Positions 28,095 through 37,240 of a stretch of DNA of 64,000 bases are shown one piece after another. Both the position numbers and the translations under genes were made by a program. This DNA is from JAGQLF01 sp964437465 (lineage in GTDB: Bacteria > Patescibacteriota > Dojkabacteria > J137). The stretch covers positions 21,613 through 85,612 of the forward strand of contig CAYTGI010000004.1 of NCBI GenBank assembly GCA_964437465.1. The letters are read 5' to 3'. The notes below the pieces were generated by a model that was not told the DNA's origin, made no database searches, and saw nothing but the letters and a program-made list of their open reading frames with translations. The stretch's first letter is position 1. Every line of letters begins with the position of its first letter.

Positions 28095-28993
28095 ATCATA
28101 AAAAAGGACAAATACTTCTAGTAACAATGTTAGTACTAATGGTTCTAGCAATTGTTATTGTAGGTATTGTTATAGTAACTAATCGGGATGTCTCTCAAGT
28201 AGTTCAAAATCAGAAATATGAGCAGCTTTATAATGTAGCTGAGACTGAACTACAAAAAGTTGTAGCAAAATATGGAGATAGTACACTTGATCTCTCGCAA
28301 CTTCCAAATGACAGGGATTTGTCTCAGATAAGTGGATGTCGGCCGGTAAATGAGAGTTTAGAAGTTGGATATGATTGTGATGTGTCTGATGAAAATGCTC
28401 TTGGCCTTGAATTAGATACATCAATTAGGGTTGTTGAAAGGAAAGAGATCAGAAATCTAGAAGTATTTAAAGATGAAGCAATAACATTGAGATTAGAAGG
28501 TTATGAAAGAGGGCTAACAGTTTCCTGGGATCAAAATGTAGCATTTGAATTTGTTCTAAACGTATTTGAAGACACTAATGGAAATCGAATTTGGGATCAA
28601 ACTGAAAAGATAACTGAAGTAAGAGATATTTATGATTCAGGAGGTGTTTTTACAAGTAAAGATAATTCCAATCCTTTTGGATTTAGTGGGAATAATCAGT
28701 CGATATCATTTGTTATAGATAATATCACTTCCCTACCTTCTAACTATAGAACTAGGAGCTTGACGATAATTCCAAGAACTAGAGCTAATAATCCTAATCC
28801 TGTCTTAGTTAACGTTATTCCTAGCGATCCGGCTTCTTTTCCATTCCAAGTTAGAGCTTTTGAAACTGTCACATTTGATGAAACAGACAATAATACACCA
28901 GTGGTTGAAGTTAACTCACAGGTAAGCTTAGAATCTCAGATTGATTCAATATTCAATTACTCTCTTATAACAAATGGTGGGATTTCCCTTTAA
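28091..28993 (+). CDS. PilX/GspK-like minor pilin, long
   Basis: 300 aa. MNHKKGQILLVTMLVLMVLAIVIVGIVIVTN looks like a PilX/GspK N-terminus; it begins GQ rather than GF and lacks the Glu5 signature, as in GspK-type tip subunits. A large extracellular domain of about 260 residues follows, with a W-DQ...DTNGNRIWDQ calcium-loop-like segment at about 175-185. It is the last of the minor pilin set, and a promoter region separates it from pilM. Confidence 0.75.
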   Translation: MNHKKGQILLVTMLVLMVLAIVIVGIVIVTNRDVSQVVQNQKYEQLYNVAETELQKVVAKYGDSTLDLSQLPNDRDLSQISGCRPVNESLEVGYDCDVSDENALGLELDTSIRVVERKEIRNLEVFKDEAITLRLEGYERGLTVSWDQNVAFEFVLNVFEDTNGNRIWDQTEKITEVRDIYDSGGVFTSKDNSNPFGFSGNNQSISFVIDNITSLPSNYRTRSLTIIPRTRANNPNPVLVNVIPSDPASFPFQVRAFETVTFDETDNNTPVVEVNSQVSLESQIDSIFNYSLITNGGISL

Positions 28994-29001
28994 AAAAAAC
29001 A

Positions 29002-29020
29002 TATAATTATTTAATATAAT
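29002..29020 (+). promoter_or_regulatory. Two overlapping -10 candidates before pilM
   Basis: Perfect TATAAT hexamers lie at 29002-29007 and 29015-29020, 39 and 26 bp before the pilM ATG. No convincing -35 is visible. They could give pilMNO its own promoter. Confidence 0.4.
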
Positions 29021-29045
29021 ATATCTAACATATTAATTTTTATTT

Positions 29046-30092
29046 ATGGCTCGATTACCTGATTTTTTTGGAATTGATTTAGGAAACTCAGCTTTTAAAG
29101 TTTGTGAAGCTAAGAGAAGTGATAATTCTTTTGTGATTGAAGCTTTAGGTTCTTCTGATATACCAGGCTCTCTTTTAGAAAATCAGAGTGATCAAGGTTT
29201 GGAAAATATCGCCGAAAGGATAAATGAGGTTGTTAAGGCTTCTGGCATTAAAACAAAAGCAGTTGTAATGTCCTTACCTGAAACAATTATTTTTTCAAGA
29301 TTGGTGACTTTACCCAAAATGAAAGATAAAGAGGTGGATGAAGCTATTCACTGGGCTATTAAGCCTCTAGTTCCTGTACCATTGGAAACATTGAATGTAT
29401 CATTCTTAAAAATTGATGATGTTCAAAAAACCGGAAAAGAGTTTTCAAACTGGTATGTGGTAGCAGCACCTAAGGATGTAGTACAAAGGTACCAGGTAAT
29501 GATGAATAAAACTAAATTTGAACTACTGGCGATTGAAACAGAGGCTTTGGCAATTACAAGACTACTTTTTAATAATTATCAAATACAGGGTGATGCATTT
29601 TTAGTTGACATTGGTGCGGACAGTACTAATTTAATGATAGTTAGAAACAGTGTTGTAGTCTTTTCTCAATCAGTCAGTACTGGATCTAACTCTTTAACCA
29701 AAGCAATTGCTTCAGACTATGGACTAGATGAGACTCAAGCAGATAAATATAAGATGACTTTTGGATTAGATTTCGAGAATGGTGATGGAAAAATTGCCAA
29801 AACTCTTCAACCAGTAGTTGATCTTATAGTAAATGAGATATCAAGGACTTTGGCTTACTATACAAGTAAGATCGGAGGTCAAAAAGTAAACAAGATATTT
29901 ATGACAGGAGGAGGAAGTAACTTAATTAAATTAAGTGATTATATTACTCAAAAACTTGGAATTCAGGTTGAAATGTTAAATGTTCTGAATAATGGTAAAT
30001 TGGCTGGAAAGCTTTCAAAACAATACGATTCAAAATCTTTATCGTCGTTTAATGTTGCGCTTGGATTAGCATTAAAGGGACAAGGACAATAA
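29046..30092 (+). CDS. pilM: Type IV pilus assembly protein PilM
   Basis: 348 aa. An actin-like ATPase that joins the cytoplasmic side of the pilus alignment complex. The phosphate-1 motif is FGIDLGNSAFKVCEA, phosphate-2 DIGADSTNLMIVRN, and the adenosine motif MTGGGSNLIKLSDYI. It starts just after the candidate promoters and is followed 1 bp later by pilN. Confidence 0.93.
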   Translation: MARLPDFFGIDLGNSAFKVCEAKRSDNSFVIEALGSSDIPGSLLENQSDQGLENIAERINEVVKASGIKTKAVVMSLPETIIFSRLVTLPKMKDKEVDEAIHWAIKPLVPVPLETLNVSFLKIDDVQKTGKEFSNWYVVAAPKDVVQRYQVMMNKTKFELLAIETEALAITRLLFNNYQIQGDAFLVDIGADSTNLMIVRNSVVVFSQSVSTGSNSLTKAIASDYGLDETQADKYKMTFGLDFENGDGKIAKTLQPVVDLIVNEISRTLAYYTSKIGGQKVNKIFMTGGGSNLIKLSDYITQKLGIQVEMLNVLNNGKLAGKLSKQYDSKSLSSFNVALGLALKGQGQ

Positions 30093-30093
30093 T

Positions 30094-30687
30094 ATGGCAG
30101 AAAAAAAAGAAAGTGTTTATCGAAAACCAAAATATTTTCAATTCAATCTTCTTTCGGAACAAAGCGAAGAGGAGATACAACGTTTAGAAGAAAGAGACGA
30201 TTCAACTCTTTATGCTATGGTTTTAGTTTTTTCAGGGATTTTTATTTATTTTATTTTAAATTTAATTCAAATTATTATAGTACAAGGAAGAATTAATTTA
30301 ATCCAGAGCAGGATTGATGAAACAGTTGCTGCAATTACTGCTTATAACGATATTCGAGCACTTAATGGCGAAATTTTTCAGAAAGCGAATCTTCTTAGGG
30401 ATCCGTTACTAAGCGATATTGAGTTAGATCGGTTACTAGAAATTTCTAGCTTAATGACTCAAGATGAAGGAGAAATACTTACATATAGTAGGAACCAATC
30501 TGGAGAATTTGAATTGGTTGTTGATGTTGAAAATGAAGAAATGGCAGTAAGAATTTTAGAAAATGCTGATGAGCTTGATGATGTTACAAGATCCTATATT
30601 AAACAAATGAGTCATGAAAATGAACAAAACAGTATAAGAGTAACATATGGTTTTGACATTATATATGAGATAGAAAACCAAGTATGA
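30094..30687 (+). CDS. pilN: Type IV pilus assembly protein PilN
   Basis: 197 aa. A short cytoplasmic N-terminus has an FNLL element (YFQFNLLSE), the segment that binds PilM. One membrane helix (about 41-63) and a coiled-coil plus small ferredoxin-like domain follow. The order pilM-pilN-pilO supports the call. Its end overlaps the pilO start by 4 bp. Confidence 0.88.
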   Translation: MAEKKESVYRKPKYFQFNLLSEQSEEEIQRLEERDDSTLYAMVLVFSGIFIYFILNLIQIIIVQGRINLIQSRIDETVAAITAYNDIRALNGEIFQKANLLRDPLLSDIELDRLLEISSLMTQDEGEILTYSRNQSGEFELVVDVENEEMAVRILENADELDDVTRSYIKQMSHENEQNSIRVTYGFDIIYEIENQV

Positions 30688-31478
30688 GTGAGAGACTAAC
30701 GATAGACAAAGCCCTAGAGCTAAATAAAAAAGAAAAAAAAGAAAATTCCTCTTTTCGACAGTTTCTTATTGTCTTTAGAATTTATTTATTTCCAATAACT
30801 TCTATCATTATATTTCTAATAATAATTTTTGTATTTACAATTCCTAAAATTTTCAATATTTTTGGCCAGCTAGGGGAAATAGATAGACTTAATGAAGATT
30901 TACAAACAAGGCAAGAAGAGCTTATCGAAGCTCAAAGAATGGCTGCAAATGAAGCAACTCTAAGAAGAGATGTTGATATATTGGATTCTTTAGCTCCTAC
31001 TGAAGTCACCGAAGTGGTGAATTTTGGAACTAGAATAGCCGAATTAGCAGTTGAAAATGAATTGGTTATAGATAATCAGTTTGTTAGTGATGAAATCGAT
31101 GGATTCAGCTCTGAGAGCTTTCTGGAAAGTAATGAGCTTCTTTTACTTAGAGAGGTTCCTAATGATTTTGAAATTCGAGGAGATGTTGTTGACGTTTTTG
31201 ACTTTATTGAAGACTTAGGTAGACTTGAAGATTTCATTGTAGTAAATAGAATGGAACTCACTGCGCTTGAAACTAATGAATGGAGTATGGAAATAAGAAT
31301 TATTAAATACCAATTTCAGGAGCTTGGAGAACCTAGTGAATTATATCAAGCATATGTACAGGTTCCGATAAGTGCTAGTGTAAATGCTGAAATCCAAGAG
31401 TATCTAAATCTAAGGCGACAACAGGAAGGGTTCAACAACAATCAAGATGGTAATACGAATTTAATATTTGATAATTAG
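30684..31478 (+). CDS. pilO: Type IV pilus assembly protein PilO
   Basis: 264 aa. One membrane helix (about 30-52), a coiled coil (LGEIDRLNEDLQTRQEELIE), then the alpha/beta periplasmic domain (VPNDFEIRGDVVDVFDFIEDLGRLEDFIVVN, typical of PilO). A low-complexity N/Q-rich tail follows. It is the last gene of the plus-strand pilus locus and converges with rpsP, only 2 bp away. The secretin PilQ and PilP are absent, as expected if there is no outer membrane. Confidence 0.88.
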   Translation: MSERLTIDKALELNKKEKKENSSFRQFLIVFRIYLFPITSIIIFLIIIFVFTIPKIFNIFGQLGEIDRLNEDLQTRQEELIEAQRMAANEATLRRDVDILDSLAPTEVTEVVNFGTRIAELAVENELVIDNQFVSDEIDGFSSESFLESNELLLLREVPNDFEIRGDVVDVFDFIEDLGRLEDFIVVNRMELTALETNEWSMEIRIIKYQFQELGEPSELYQAYVQVPISASVNAEIQEYLNLRRQQEGFNNNQDGNTNLIFDN

Positions 31479-31480
31479 CT

Positions 31481-31792
31481 TTATTGAGCTGCTTCTTCTG
31501 CTCTTTCGGTAGCTTTTTTACCAGGTTTTTTCTTAAATGTTTTTCTAAACTTTGGTTCTTTAAGAATATTTTCTTTAATAAGAATTCTTTTCACTGTGTT
31601 TGTTGGTTGTGCACCTACAGATAACCAGTATTCTATTCTCTCTTTATTTAAATCGATAACCTTTTCGATTGGATTGTAAAATCCCAAATACTCAATAGCT
31701 TTAGAATCTCTAGCTTCTCTTTGTGGAGTGGCTACAACTCTATATTGTGGTGTATCTTTTCTTCCTATTCTTGTTAATCTAATTTTTACCAT
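31481..31792 (-). CDS. rpsP: 30S ribosomal protein S16
   Basis: 103 aa. The S16 signature MVKIRLTRIGRKDTPQYRVV is followed by EYLGFYNP and the WLSVGAQPTNTVKRIL segment. A basic lysine-rich tail of about 20 residues extends the core. It binds 16S rRNA early in small-subunit assembly. It closes the minus-strand run from recG; the usual partners rimM and trmD are not adjacent. Confidence 0.96.
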   Translation of the reverse strand: MVKIRLTRIGRKDTPQYRVVATPQREARDSKAIEYLGFYNPIEKVIDLNKERIEYWLSVGAQPTNTVKRILIKENILKEPKFRKTFKKKPGKKATERAEEAAQ

Positions 31793-31856
31793 GTTCTTAT
31801 CTTAAAATAATATAATCTATCGACTAGGATTAGAGATTTTATCAAAAAAAAGCTAA

Positions 31857-32573
31857 TTAGTCATTATTTTTTGGGAAAAACTTGTCTTTCAGTTTATCCC
31901 ATTGTTCAAGTGCATTTGTAGCTGCAACCTGTTCTGCCTTTTGTTTACTATCTCCAGAACCTTCAGTAAGGATATTTTCTCCTATTTGTACAGCCATAGT
32001 GAAAGTTTTATTGTGATCAGGACCTTCTTCATTTAAAAGAACGTAAGTAGGAGTGATTCTTAGCTCTTCTTGTGCAATTTCTTGCAACTTGGATTTTGAA
32101 TCAATATCTAACCTATTTTCAACTATATTATCAATTTTATGATAAATATATTTTGCAATAAAATCTTTTGCCTCTTTATATCCTTTATCTAAATAAATTG
32201 CTCCTATAAGTGCTTCCATAGCATTTGCAAGTATGTATGGCCTGGTTCTACCTCCTGTTGCCTCTTCGCCATAACTCATAAATAGTGAATCTCCTAAACT
32301 GATTTTTTCAGCTTCCTCAGCAAGACTTTCGGTTCTTACTAATGCAGCTCTAAAGCTAGTCAGAGTTCCTTCCGGAAAGTCCGGATAATTTTCAAACAGT
32401 AATTCGGTCACAACAAGTTCCAATACTGCATCGCCTAGGAATTCCAGCCTTTCATTATGACTACCATCGGAGTTTTCATTAATGTATGACCTATGAGTTA
32501 GTGCTTCTTTGATTAAATCTTGGTTATCAAAATTTATAGAAAGTTTTTTTTCAATTTTTTGAATTCCCTCCAT
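31857..32573 (-). CDS. rnc: Ribonuclease III
   Basis: 238 aa. The catalytic signature HNERLEFLGDAVLEL spans about residues 39-53; downstream acidic residues (ANAMEALIGAIYLD) complete the metal site. The C-terminal double-stranded RNA-binding domain (about 165-235) ends with GDSKQKAEQVAATNALEQW. It processes rRNA precursors. Its start overlaps the end of nusB by 23 bp, so the two are translated together. Confidence 0.95.
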   Translation of the reverse strand: MEGIQKIEKKLSINFDNQDLIKEALTHRSYINENSDGSHNERLEFLGDAVLELVVTELLFENYPDFPEGTLTSFRAALVRTESLAEEAEKISLGDSLFMSYGEEATGGRTRPYILANAMEALIGAIYLDKGYKEAKDFIAKYIYHKIDNIVENRLDIDSKSKLQEIAQEELRITPTYVLLNEEGPDHNKTFTMAVQIGENILTEGSGDSKQKAEQVAATNALEQWDKLKDKFFPKNND

Positions 32574-33021
32574 CTTCTGTTAGTTTTTCCTTGTTTAAAA
32601 TTGCTCCTAAAACTCCGTTTACAAATTTCCCGCTTTGCTGAGAGCTAAGAGCCTTACTAATATCTACAGCTTCATTAATAACAACCTTTACAGGATTAAG
32701 TTTACCAATAAATGCTTCATAAATAGCAACTCTAAGTGTGATCAAGTCTACTGGATTAATTTGCTCTAAAGGCCATGCTGGTGCATATTTTCTTATCATG
32801 TTATCAATATCATCAACATTCTCCTCTACTCCGTCAATTAACTGCTCATAAAGCCTTGTATTGTACTTTTTTTCTTCCAAAACTGAAACAAGGCTATTTG
32901 GTTCGAAAACCTCATAGCCTATGTGTGTTTTTTTTTCTTGTAATTTTGTAAAGAGAAACTGAATTGATAAAAATCTTGCAAGTCTTCTAGGATCTACAGG
33001 CAGATCAGTATCATATTCCAT
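32551..33021 (-). CDS. nusB: Transcription antitermination factor NusB
   Basis: 156 aa as visible. The N-terminal helix RRLARFLSIQFLF and the C-terminal block PVKVVINEAVDISKAL...GKFVNGVLGAI are diagnostic. NusB binds boxA in rRNA transcripts with S10. The predicted ATG (33021) is adjacent to a scaffold gap, so a slightly earlier start cannot be excluded. It overlaps rnc. Confidence 0.9.
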   Translation of the reverse strand: MEYDTDLPVDPRRLARFLSIQFLFTKLQEKKTHIGYEVFEPNSLVSVLEEKKYNTRLYEQLIDGVEENVDDIDNMIRKYAPAWPLEQINPVDLITLRVAIYEAFIGKLNPVKVVINEAVDISKALSSQQSGKFVNGVLGAILNKEKLTEDGGNSKN

Positions 33022-33031
33022 NNNNNNNNNN
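33022..33031. other. Scaffold gap between L32 and nusB
   Basis: Ten Ns. The stop codon of the L32 gene and any nusB leader are missing here. Confidence 0.95.
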
Positions 33032-33245
33032 CTTCACTCATAACTTTTACATTCTTATATTCTGGGTTCTTCTTACTTACTCGATGAGCAGGGACTAATT
33101 CACCAGTTACTTTTGATTTAACTAGAAAACTACCACCCTTCTTCTTTATAGTTTTATATTTTCTAAGAACCTTGTCATATCTTTCAGACCCACGAGTTTT
33201 ATTTCTCTTACTCTTAGATCTTCTGTGTTTCATTGTAGCTGCCAT
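33032..33245 (-). CDS. rpmF: 50S ribosomal protein L32-like, 3' end in gap
   Basis: At least 71 residues. A basic N-terminus (MKHRRSKSKRNKTRG) and a C-terminal TGELVPAHRVSKKNPEYKNVKV resemble L32, where the equivalent is CGELVLPHRVCPSCGYYKGR. The four zinc-binding cysteines are absent, as in the C-minus forms of several small ribosomal proteins. An inserted basic segment lies in the middle. A start at the second Met (33233) is equally possible. The assignment rests on motif order and position in a housekeeping operon. Confidence 0.65.
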
Positions 33246-33283
33246 ATATATTCTTTAACTCTACAATTTTACCACAGAAACCC

Positions 33284-33832
33284 TTATTCTGCTTTCTTTT
33301 TTAAGAAAAGCAAGGTGTTCTTGCCAATTTTTTTAGAGTACACAACTTCCAAATTATTTGAAAGGTTTAGGTCACTAGTTTTATTTGTCTCGGATTTAAA
33401 AACTATTAAACCATCTAAGTTAACTATCTTTGATGTTTCTTTAAAATCATATGTTTCATGGATTTTGAAAGGCGGATCTATGAATATCAAGTCAAATTTT
33501 TGTGAAACTTGAGATAGGAATTTGGTTACATCTAAGTTAGATATATTTACTTGCTCATCTTGAATATTCAGCTTTTCTATATTTGATGTTATTATGTCAA
33601 TTGCTTCAGGATCATTTTCAACAAAAGTTACATGTTTCGCACCCCTGCTTAGTGCTTCTAGTCCTAGGTTTCCGCTTCCAGCGTATAAGTCAGCTATCTT
33701 AGCTCCTTCTATAAAATCTGAGATAAGATCAAAAAGTTGCGTCTTAACTCTGTCAGTAATTGGTCTTGAGACATCTGGAACATCAAGAAAGTGACCCTTG
33801 TATATCCCAGAGATAATCCTAGGTTTGCTCAT
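33284..33832 (-). CDS. rsmD: 16S rRNA (guanine966-N2)-methyltransferase RsmD
   Basis: 182 aa. N-terminal RIISGIYKG and PITDRVKTQLFDLI match RsmD. The SAM-binding motif is DLYAGSGNLGLEALSRGA, and the catalytic DPPF (FDLIFIDPPF) is present. It methylates G966 of 16S rRNA on the assembled small subunit. It overlaps the upstream SpoU methylase by 14 bp, forming a two-gene RNA-modification pair. Confidence 0.93.
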   Translation of the reverse strand: MSKPRIISGIYKGHFLDVPDVSRPITDRVKTQLFDLISDFIEGAKIADLYAGSGNLGLEALSRGAKHVTFVENDPEAIDIITSNIEKLNIQDEQVNISNLDVTKFLSQVSQKFDLIFIDPPFKIHETYDFKETSKIVNLDGLIVFKSETNKTSDLNLSNNLEVVYSKKIGKNTLLFLKKKAE

Positions 33833-34286
33833 GGCGTGAAAACGTTGTATTATATAAAACTATGCCTGTAGTTGTAGCTACATTTAAAGAGTTTTTAACT
33901 CCATTCATAGGTAATTCCAGAACTAAATCAGAAAGTTTTAAAAGATCCGATGAGACTCCTGTTAACTCATTACCCATAATGATTAGAACTTTTTCGGGTA
34001 GTTTTTCTCTAAAGAAATCTTTAGACTTTGGAGTTTGTTCAATGCTTACGACTACGAAACCCTCTTTTTTAAGCTCAACAATCCTATCTTTTGGATCTTT
34101 TAAGTATTCAAATTTAATATGCTCTTCAGCACCGATGGAAGTTTTAATCACTTTTGGGTGAGGGGGATAAGGAGTTATTCCACTTAGAATAAGTTCTTTT
34201 ACTCCAGCTCCATCACATGTTCTAAAAATAGCCCCTACGTTTAAGGCTGATCTTACATTATCTAAGAGAACAATAACTTCTTTCAT
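33819..34286 (-). CDS. SpoU/TrmH-family RNA 2'-O-methyltransferase
   Basis: 155 aa. The three SPOUT motifs are present: NVRSALNVGAIFRTCDG (motif 1), LIIMGNELTGVS (motif 2) and LELPMNGVKNSLNVATTTGI (motif 3), forming the deep trefoil knot that binds SAM. It is a bare SPOUT domain without an added RNA-binding domain. The target (tRNA Gm18, tRNA Cm34 or 23S rRNA) cannot be read with confidence. It lies between uppP and rsmD. Confidence 0.88.
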   Translation of the reverse strand: MKEVIVLLDNVRSALNVGAIFRTCDGAGVKELILSGITPYPPHPKVIKTSIGAEEHIKFEYLKDPKDRIVELKKEGFVVVSIEQTPKSKDFFREKLPEKVLIIMGNELTGVSSDLLKLSDLVLELPMNGVKNSLNVATTTGIVLYNTTFSRHEQT

Positions 34287-34295
34287 GGTCTGATT

Positions 34296-35105
34296 TTACA
34301 CTAAATATATGATTAGAGAGATGAATCCAAATCCTAAACAATAAATTCCAAAGGTCTTTAGGGACCTATCTTTAAGGTAGTTTAGTAGAAATGATATAGA
34401 CACATAACCTGAAATAAATGATATTAATATTCCAATTACGATGGTTGAAAATGGTATTTCTGAATTTACTCCTAAGTTTGATATGAACTCGTGTAAAGTA
34501 GCCCCCAAAATTACAGGGATACTAGCAAAGAAAGCATAGTCTAGAGAGGCTTTTTTCGATAGACCAAAAGCCCTTGCACCTAGAATAGTTATTCCTGACC
34601 TAGATACACCATAGATAATGCCTAAAGCTTGAAATAGACCTATAATTACTGCATTCTTTTTAGAAATTTTTTCTAATGAATCGATTTTTTCGTTACCTCG
34701 TAATTTTTCTGAAAAAATGAATAAAACACCAACTATCATTAATGCTCCGCTAGCAATAAAAAACTGAATTTCTCTTGTAAGTAAATCTTCAATGAAGATT
34801 GAAAATGCTGCTCCAAAGAGAACAGCAGGTATAGAGGTTAAAACAATATTAAAACCGAGTTTTAAAGAATCTTTTTCTCCTTTAAATGATCCTAAAAGTG
34901 TATCCTTCAATAAACTTCTAAAATAAACTAAAACAGCTAATAATGTACCAAAATGAAGATAAACTATAAAAGTATTGAGGTCATCAGCCCCAAAGTTGAT
35001 GTTTAAGAACTCAGAAAATATTATTAAATGTCCTGAGCTAGAGATTGGAAGGAACTCAGATATTCCTTGTAATACTGATAAAAATAGTATCGAAAATAAA
35101 TCCAT
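34296..35105 (-). CDS. uppP: Undecaprenyl-diphosphatase UppP (BacA)
   Basis: 269 aa, about eight membrane helices. The active-site motifs are QGISEFLPISSSGHL near the N-terminus and GVSRSGITILGARAFGLSK near 165-185. It recycles the undecaprenyl carrier used for peptidoglycan and surface glycans. It follows recG with no intergenic base. Confidence 0.95.
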   Translation of the reverse strand: MDLFSILFLSVLQGISEFLPISSSGHLIIFSEFLNINFGADDLNTFIVYLHFGTLLAVLVYFRSLLKDTLLGSFKGEKDSLKLGFNIVLTSIPAVLFGAAFSIFIEDLLTREIQFFIASGALMIVGVLFIFSEKLRGNEKIDSLEKISKKNAVIIGLFQALGIIYGVSRSGITILGARAFGLSKKASLDYAFFASIPVILGATLHEFISNLGVNSEIPFSTIVIGILISFISGYVSISFLLNYLKDRSLKTFGIYCLGFGFISLIIYLV

Positions 35106-37073
35106 TTACTCAAATAAATATATACTTCTAGTTCCTGAATTATACGCTTTTTCGGCAATTTTCTTAGATTTTTTAATTAAACTTAAATCCATCATATTCG
35201 CAATTTTTAATTCTGGTAATCCAGACTGTTTATTTCCATACACTTCTCCGGGACCTCTTCTAGATAAATCGTATTCTGCAATCTCAAGACCATCATTAGT
35301 ATTTACGAAAAATTCTAGTCTTTCTTTAGCTTCAGGGTTTACTTCTGGATCAGTAAACATAAAACAGTAGCTCTGTTTGTCTCCTCTTCCAACTCTTCCT
35401 CTTATCTGGTGTAGTTGAGCTAAACCAAACCTTTCAGCATTTTCAATTACCATAACTGTAGCGTTAGCAACATCCACACCAACCTCAATCACTGTAGTTG
35501 AGATCAAAACTTCAACTTCTTTGTTTTGAAACTGTTTCATGATTTCTTGTTTCTCTATACTTTTCATTTTTCCATGTAGGATTTTAGTTCTAATTTTAGG
35601 CATAGATTTCTTAAGTTCTTTTCCCACTGCTTCTACGGACTTTATTTGCCCTTTGTCACCATCTTCGATTAACGGGCATACCCAGTAAACTTGATCCTTA
35701 TCCTTTAACACTTTTTCTTGAATCCAGGCAAGTCCATCTTGACGCTTTTTATCGGGGACAAGAAAAGATTTAATTATCTTTCTATTTTTAGGTTTACTTT
35801 TAATTGTTGAAATGGCTACATCTTTAAAGAATAGCTCTGCTATTGTTCTAGGTATTGGGGTTGCTGTCATATTGATAAAATGGGTAGACTCATTATTTTC
35901 CCCTAATAACTCTTGCCTCTGTACAACTCCAAATCTGTGTTGCTCATCTACAATAAGTAAATCAAGATTATCAATGAGTTTATTTTTCCTATGCAACATA
36001 GCTGTAGTTCCGATTAGAATATTCGCTCTTTCGGTATTTTTATTCTCAGAAGAAATAAGTGATAAATCTATATCTTTATTGAATTTAAATGTTTTCACAG
36101 CATTATTAAAGTGTTGCCTTGCTAAAACTGTGGTTGGGGCTAGTAAGGCTACTTGCCTACCCTCTTTAGCGAAAATGTAAGCTAGAACAAAAGCAATAAT
36201 TGTTTTTCCTGAACCAACATCTCCTTGAATTAAGAAATCAATAAGTTTCTTATTTTTGAGGTGTTTCATGATTTTTTCTAAAGTTAATTTCTGATCTTTA
36301 GTTAGTTCAAAAGGAATAGTTTTTAAAAATTCATTTTTTGATTTTTCAAGATCTTTTGGAGTGAATCCATTATTTTTCTTCTTTATCAGGGTTTTTTTAA
36401 CTCTAAGGTGAATATTTGTCATTTCTAAAAGAGACAGAGCTTCATGAGCCTTTTTAGCGGTTTTCTCAGAGCTTGGGAAATGAATCTCTTTTAAATAATT
36501 CTTAAGCGATTCTGAAGTAATTAAAGACTCCTCGTTAGGAACTTCAATTTTATTATTATCAATTTGATCTAAAAGATCTTTTATCCTATTTCTTAACCAT
36601 TTTTTACTTATCCCTTCAGTCAATCTGTATTCAGGAGTAATTCTTCCAAGGTGAATACTTTCCTTAGCCTCTTTTACCTCTTCAAACGAGTTTGGGTAAA
36701 ATGTTATCTTGTTACCTTTGATTCTAGATTTACCGTTTAATAAGTATTCTTTACCTATTATCAAAGCTTTCTTTAGATAGGGTTGGTTAAAAAACTGTGC
36801 AGTTAAAGCTCCAGTTTCATCAAACACTTTAATGTTTTGAAGCGATCTTCTTCCGCGTAGACTTACACTAGTTACTTTTTCTATCTCAACTTTAATAGTG
36901 TATGTATCCTCAAAGACAATATCTGAAATTTTAGATATATCGCTTGAATCGATGTATTTTCTAGGGAAATAAGTGAGTAGGTCTTTAAGAGTTTTTATTC
37001 CAAGAAAATTTAATCTACCAGCGTAGCTATCGCTAATGAATTTTAATTCAGTTACATCTGATTCTAAATTCAT
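35106..37073 (-). CDS. recG: ATP-dependent DNA helicase RecG
   Basis: 655 aa, slightly shorter than E. coli RecG. The N-terminal wedge/OB domain is present (TYFPRKYIDSSDI, RRSLQNIKVFDETGALTAQFF). Helicase motifs: I GDVGSGKTIIA, II DEQHRFG, III MTATPIPRT, IV-VI through ISTTVIEVGVDVANA and QIRGRVGRG. The C-terminal TRG-like segment DLSRRGPGEVYGNKQSG is typical. It regresses stalled forks, complementing RuvABC elsewhere in the window. Confidence 0.96.
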   Translation of the reverse strand: MNLESDVTELKFISDSYAGRLNFLGIKTLKDLLTYFPRKYIDSSDISKISDIVFEDTYTIKVEIEKVTSVSLRGRRSLQNIKVFDETGALTAQFFNQPYLKKALIIGKEYLLNGKSRIKGNKITFYPNSFEEVKEAKESIHLGRITPEYRLTEGISKKWLRNRIKDLLDQIDNNKIEVPNEESLITSESLKNYLKEIHFPSSEKTAKKAHEALSLLEMTNIHLRVKKTLIKKKNNGFTPKDLEKSKNEFLKTIPFELTKDQKLTLEKIMKHLKNKKLIDFLIQGDVGSGKTIIAFVLAYIFAKEGRQVALLAPTTVLARQHFNNAVKTFKFNKDIDLSLISSENKNTERANILIGTTAMLHRKNKLIDNLDLLIVDEQHRFGVVQRQELLGENNESTHFINMTATPIPRTIAELFFKDVAISTIKSKPKNRKIIKSFLVPDKKRQDGLAWIQEKVLKDKDQVYWVCPLIEDGDKGQIKSVEAVGKELKKSMPKIRTKILHGKMKSIEKQEIMKQFQNKEVEVLISTTVIEVGVDVANATVMVIENAERFGLAQLHQIRGRVGRGDKQSYCFMFTDPEVNPEAKERLEFFVNTNDGLEIAEYDLSRRGPGEVYGNKQSGLPELKIANMMDLSLIKKSKKIAEKAYNSGTRSIYLFE

Positions 37074-37078
37074 TTAAA

Positions 37079-37204
37079 TTACAGAACAGCAAATAGTGTT
37101 AGGAGTGGGGCAATAACTAAGCTAGCTGCTAGGATTACAGTCAATAAAACCTGACCGATCTTTTTTAATTTGAACTTTTTATTTAGTTTTTTCCAAGCTT
37201 CCAT
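37079..37204 (-). CDS. 41-aa single-helix membrane peptide upstream of recG
   Basis: ATG at 37204, stop at 37079-37081, five bases before the recG start. A basic N-terminus (MEAWKKLNKKFKLKK) is followed by one hydrophobic helix of about 20 residues (VLLTVILAASLVIAPLL). Positive-inside topology and tight coupling to recG suggest a real small protein. It is vaguely SecE-like in architecture but lacks the SecE signature, so I assign no function. Confidence 0.55.
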   Translation of the reverse strand: MEAWKKLNKKFKLKKIGQVLLTVILAASLVIAPLLTLFAVL

Positions 37205-37240
37205 GTGAGGTAATTATACAAATTTTTTCAAAATTTTGTT

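Noticed and set aside
34296..37073. Defence or toxin-antitoxin island around recG and uppP
   Set aside because: All genes there are ordinary housekeeping genes with intact motifs and tight operon spacing.
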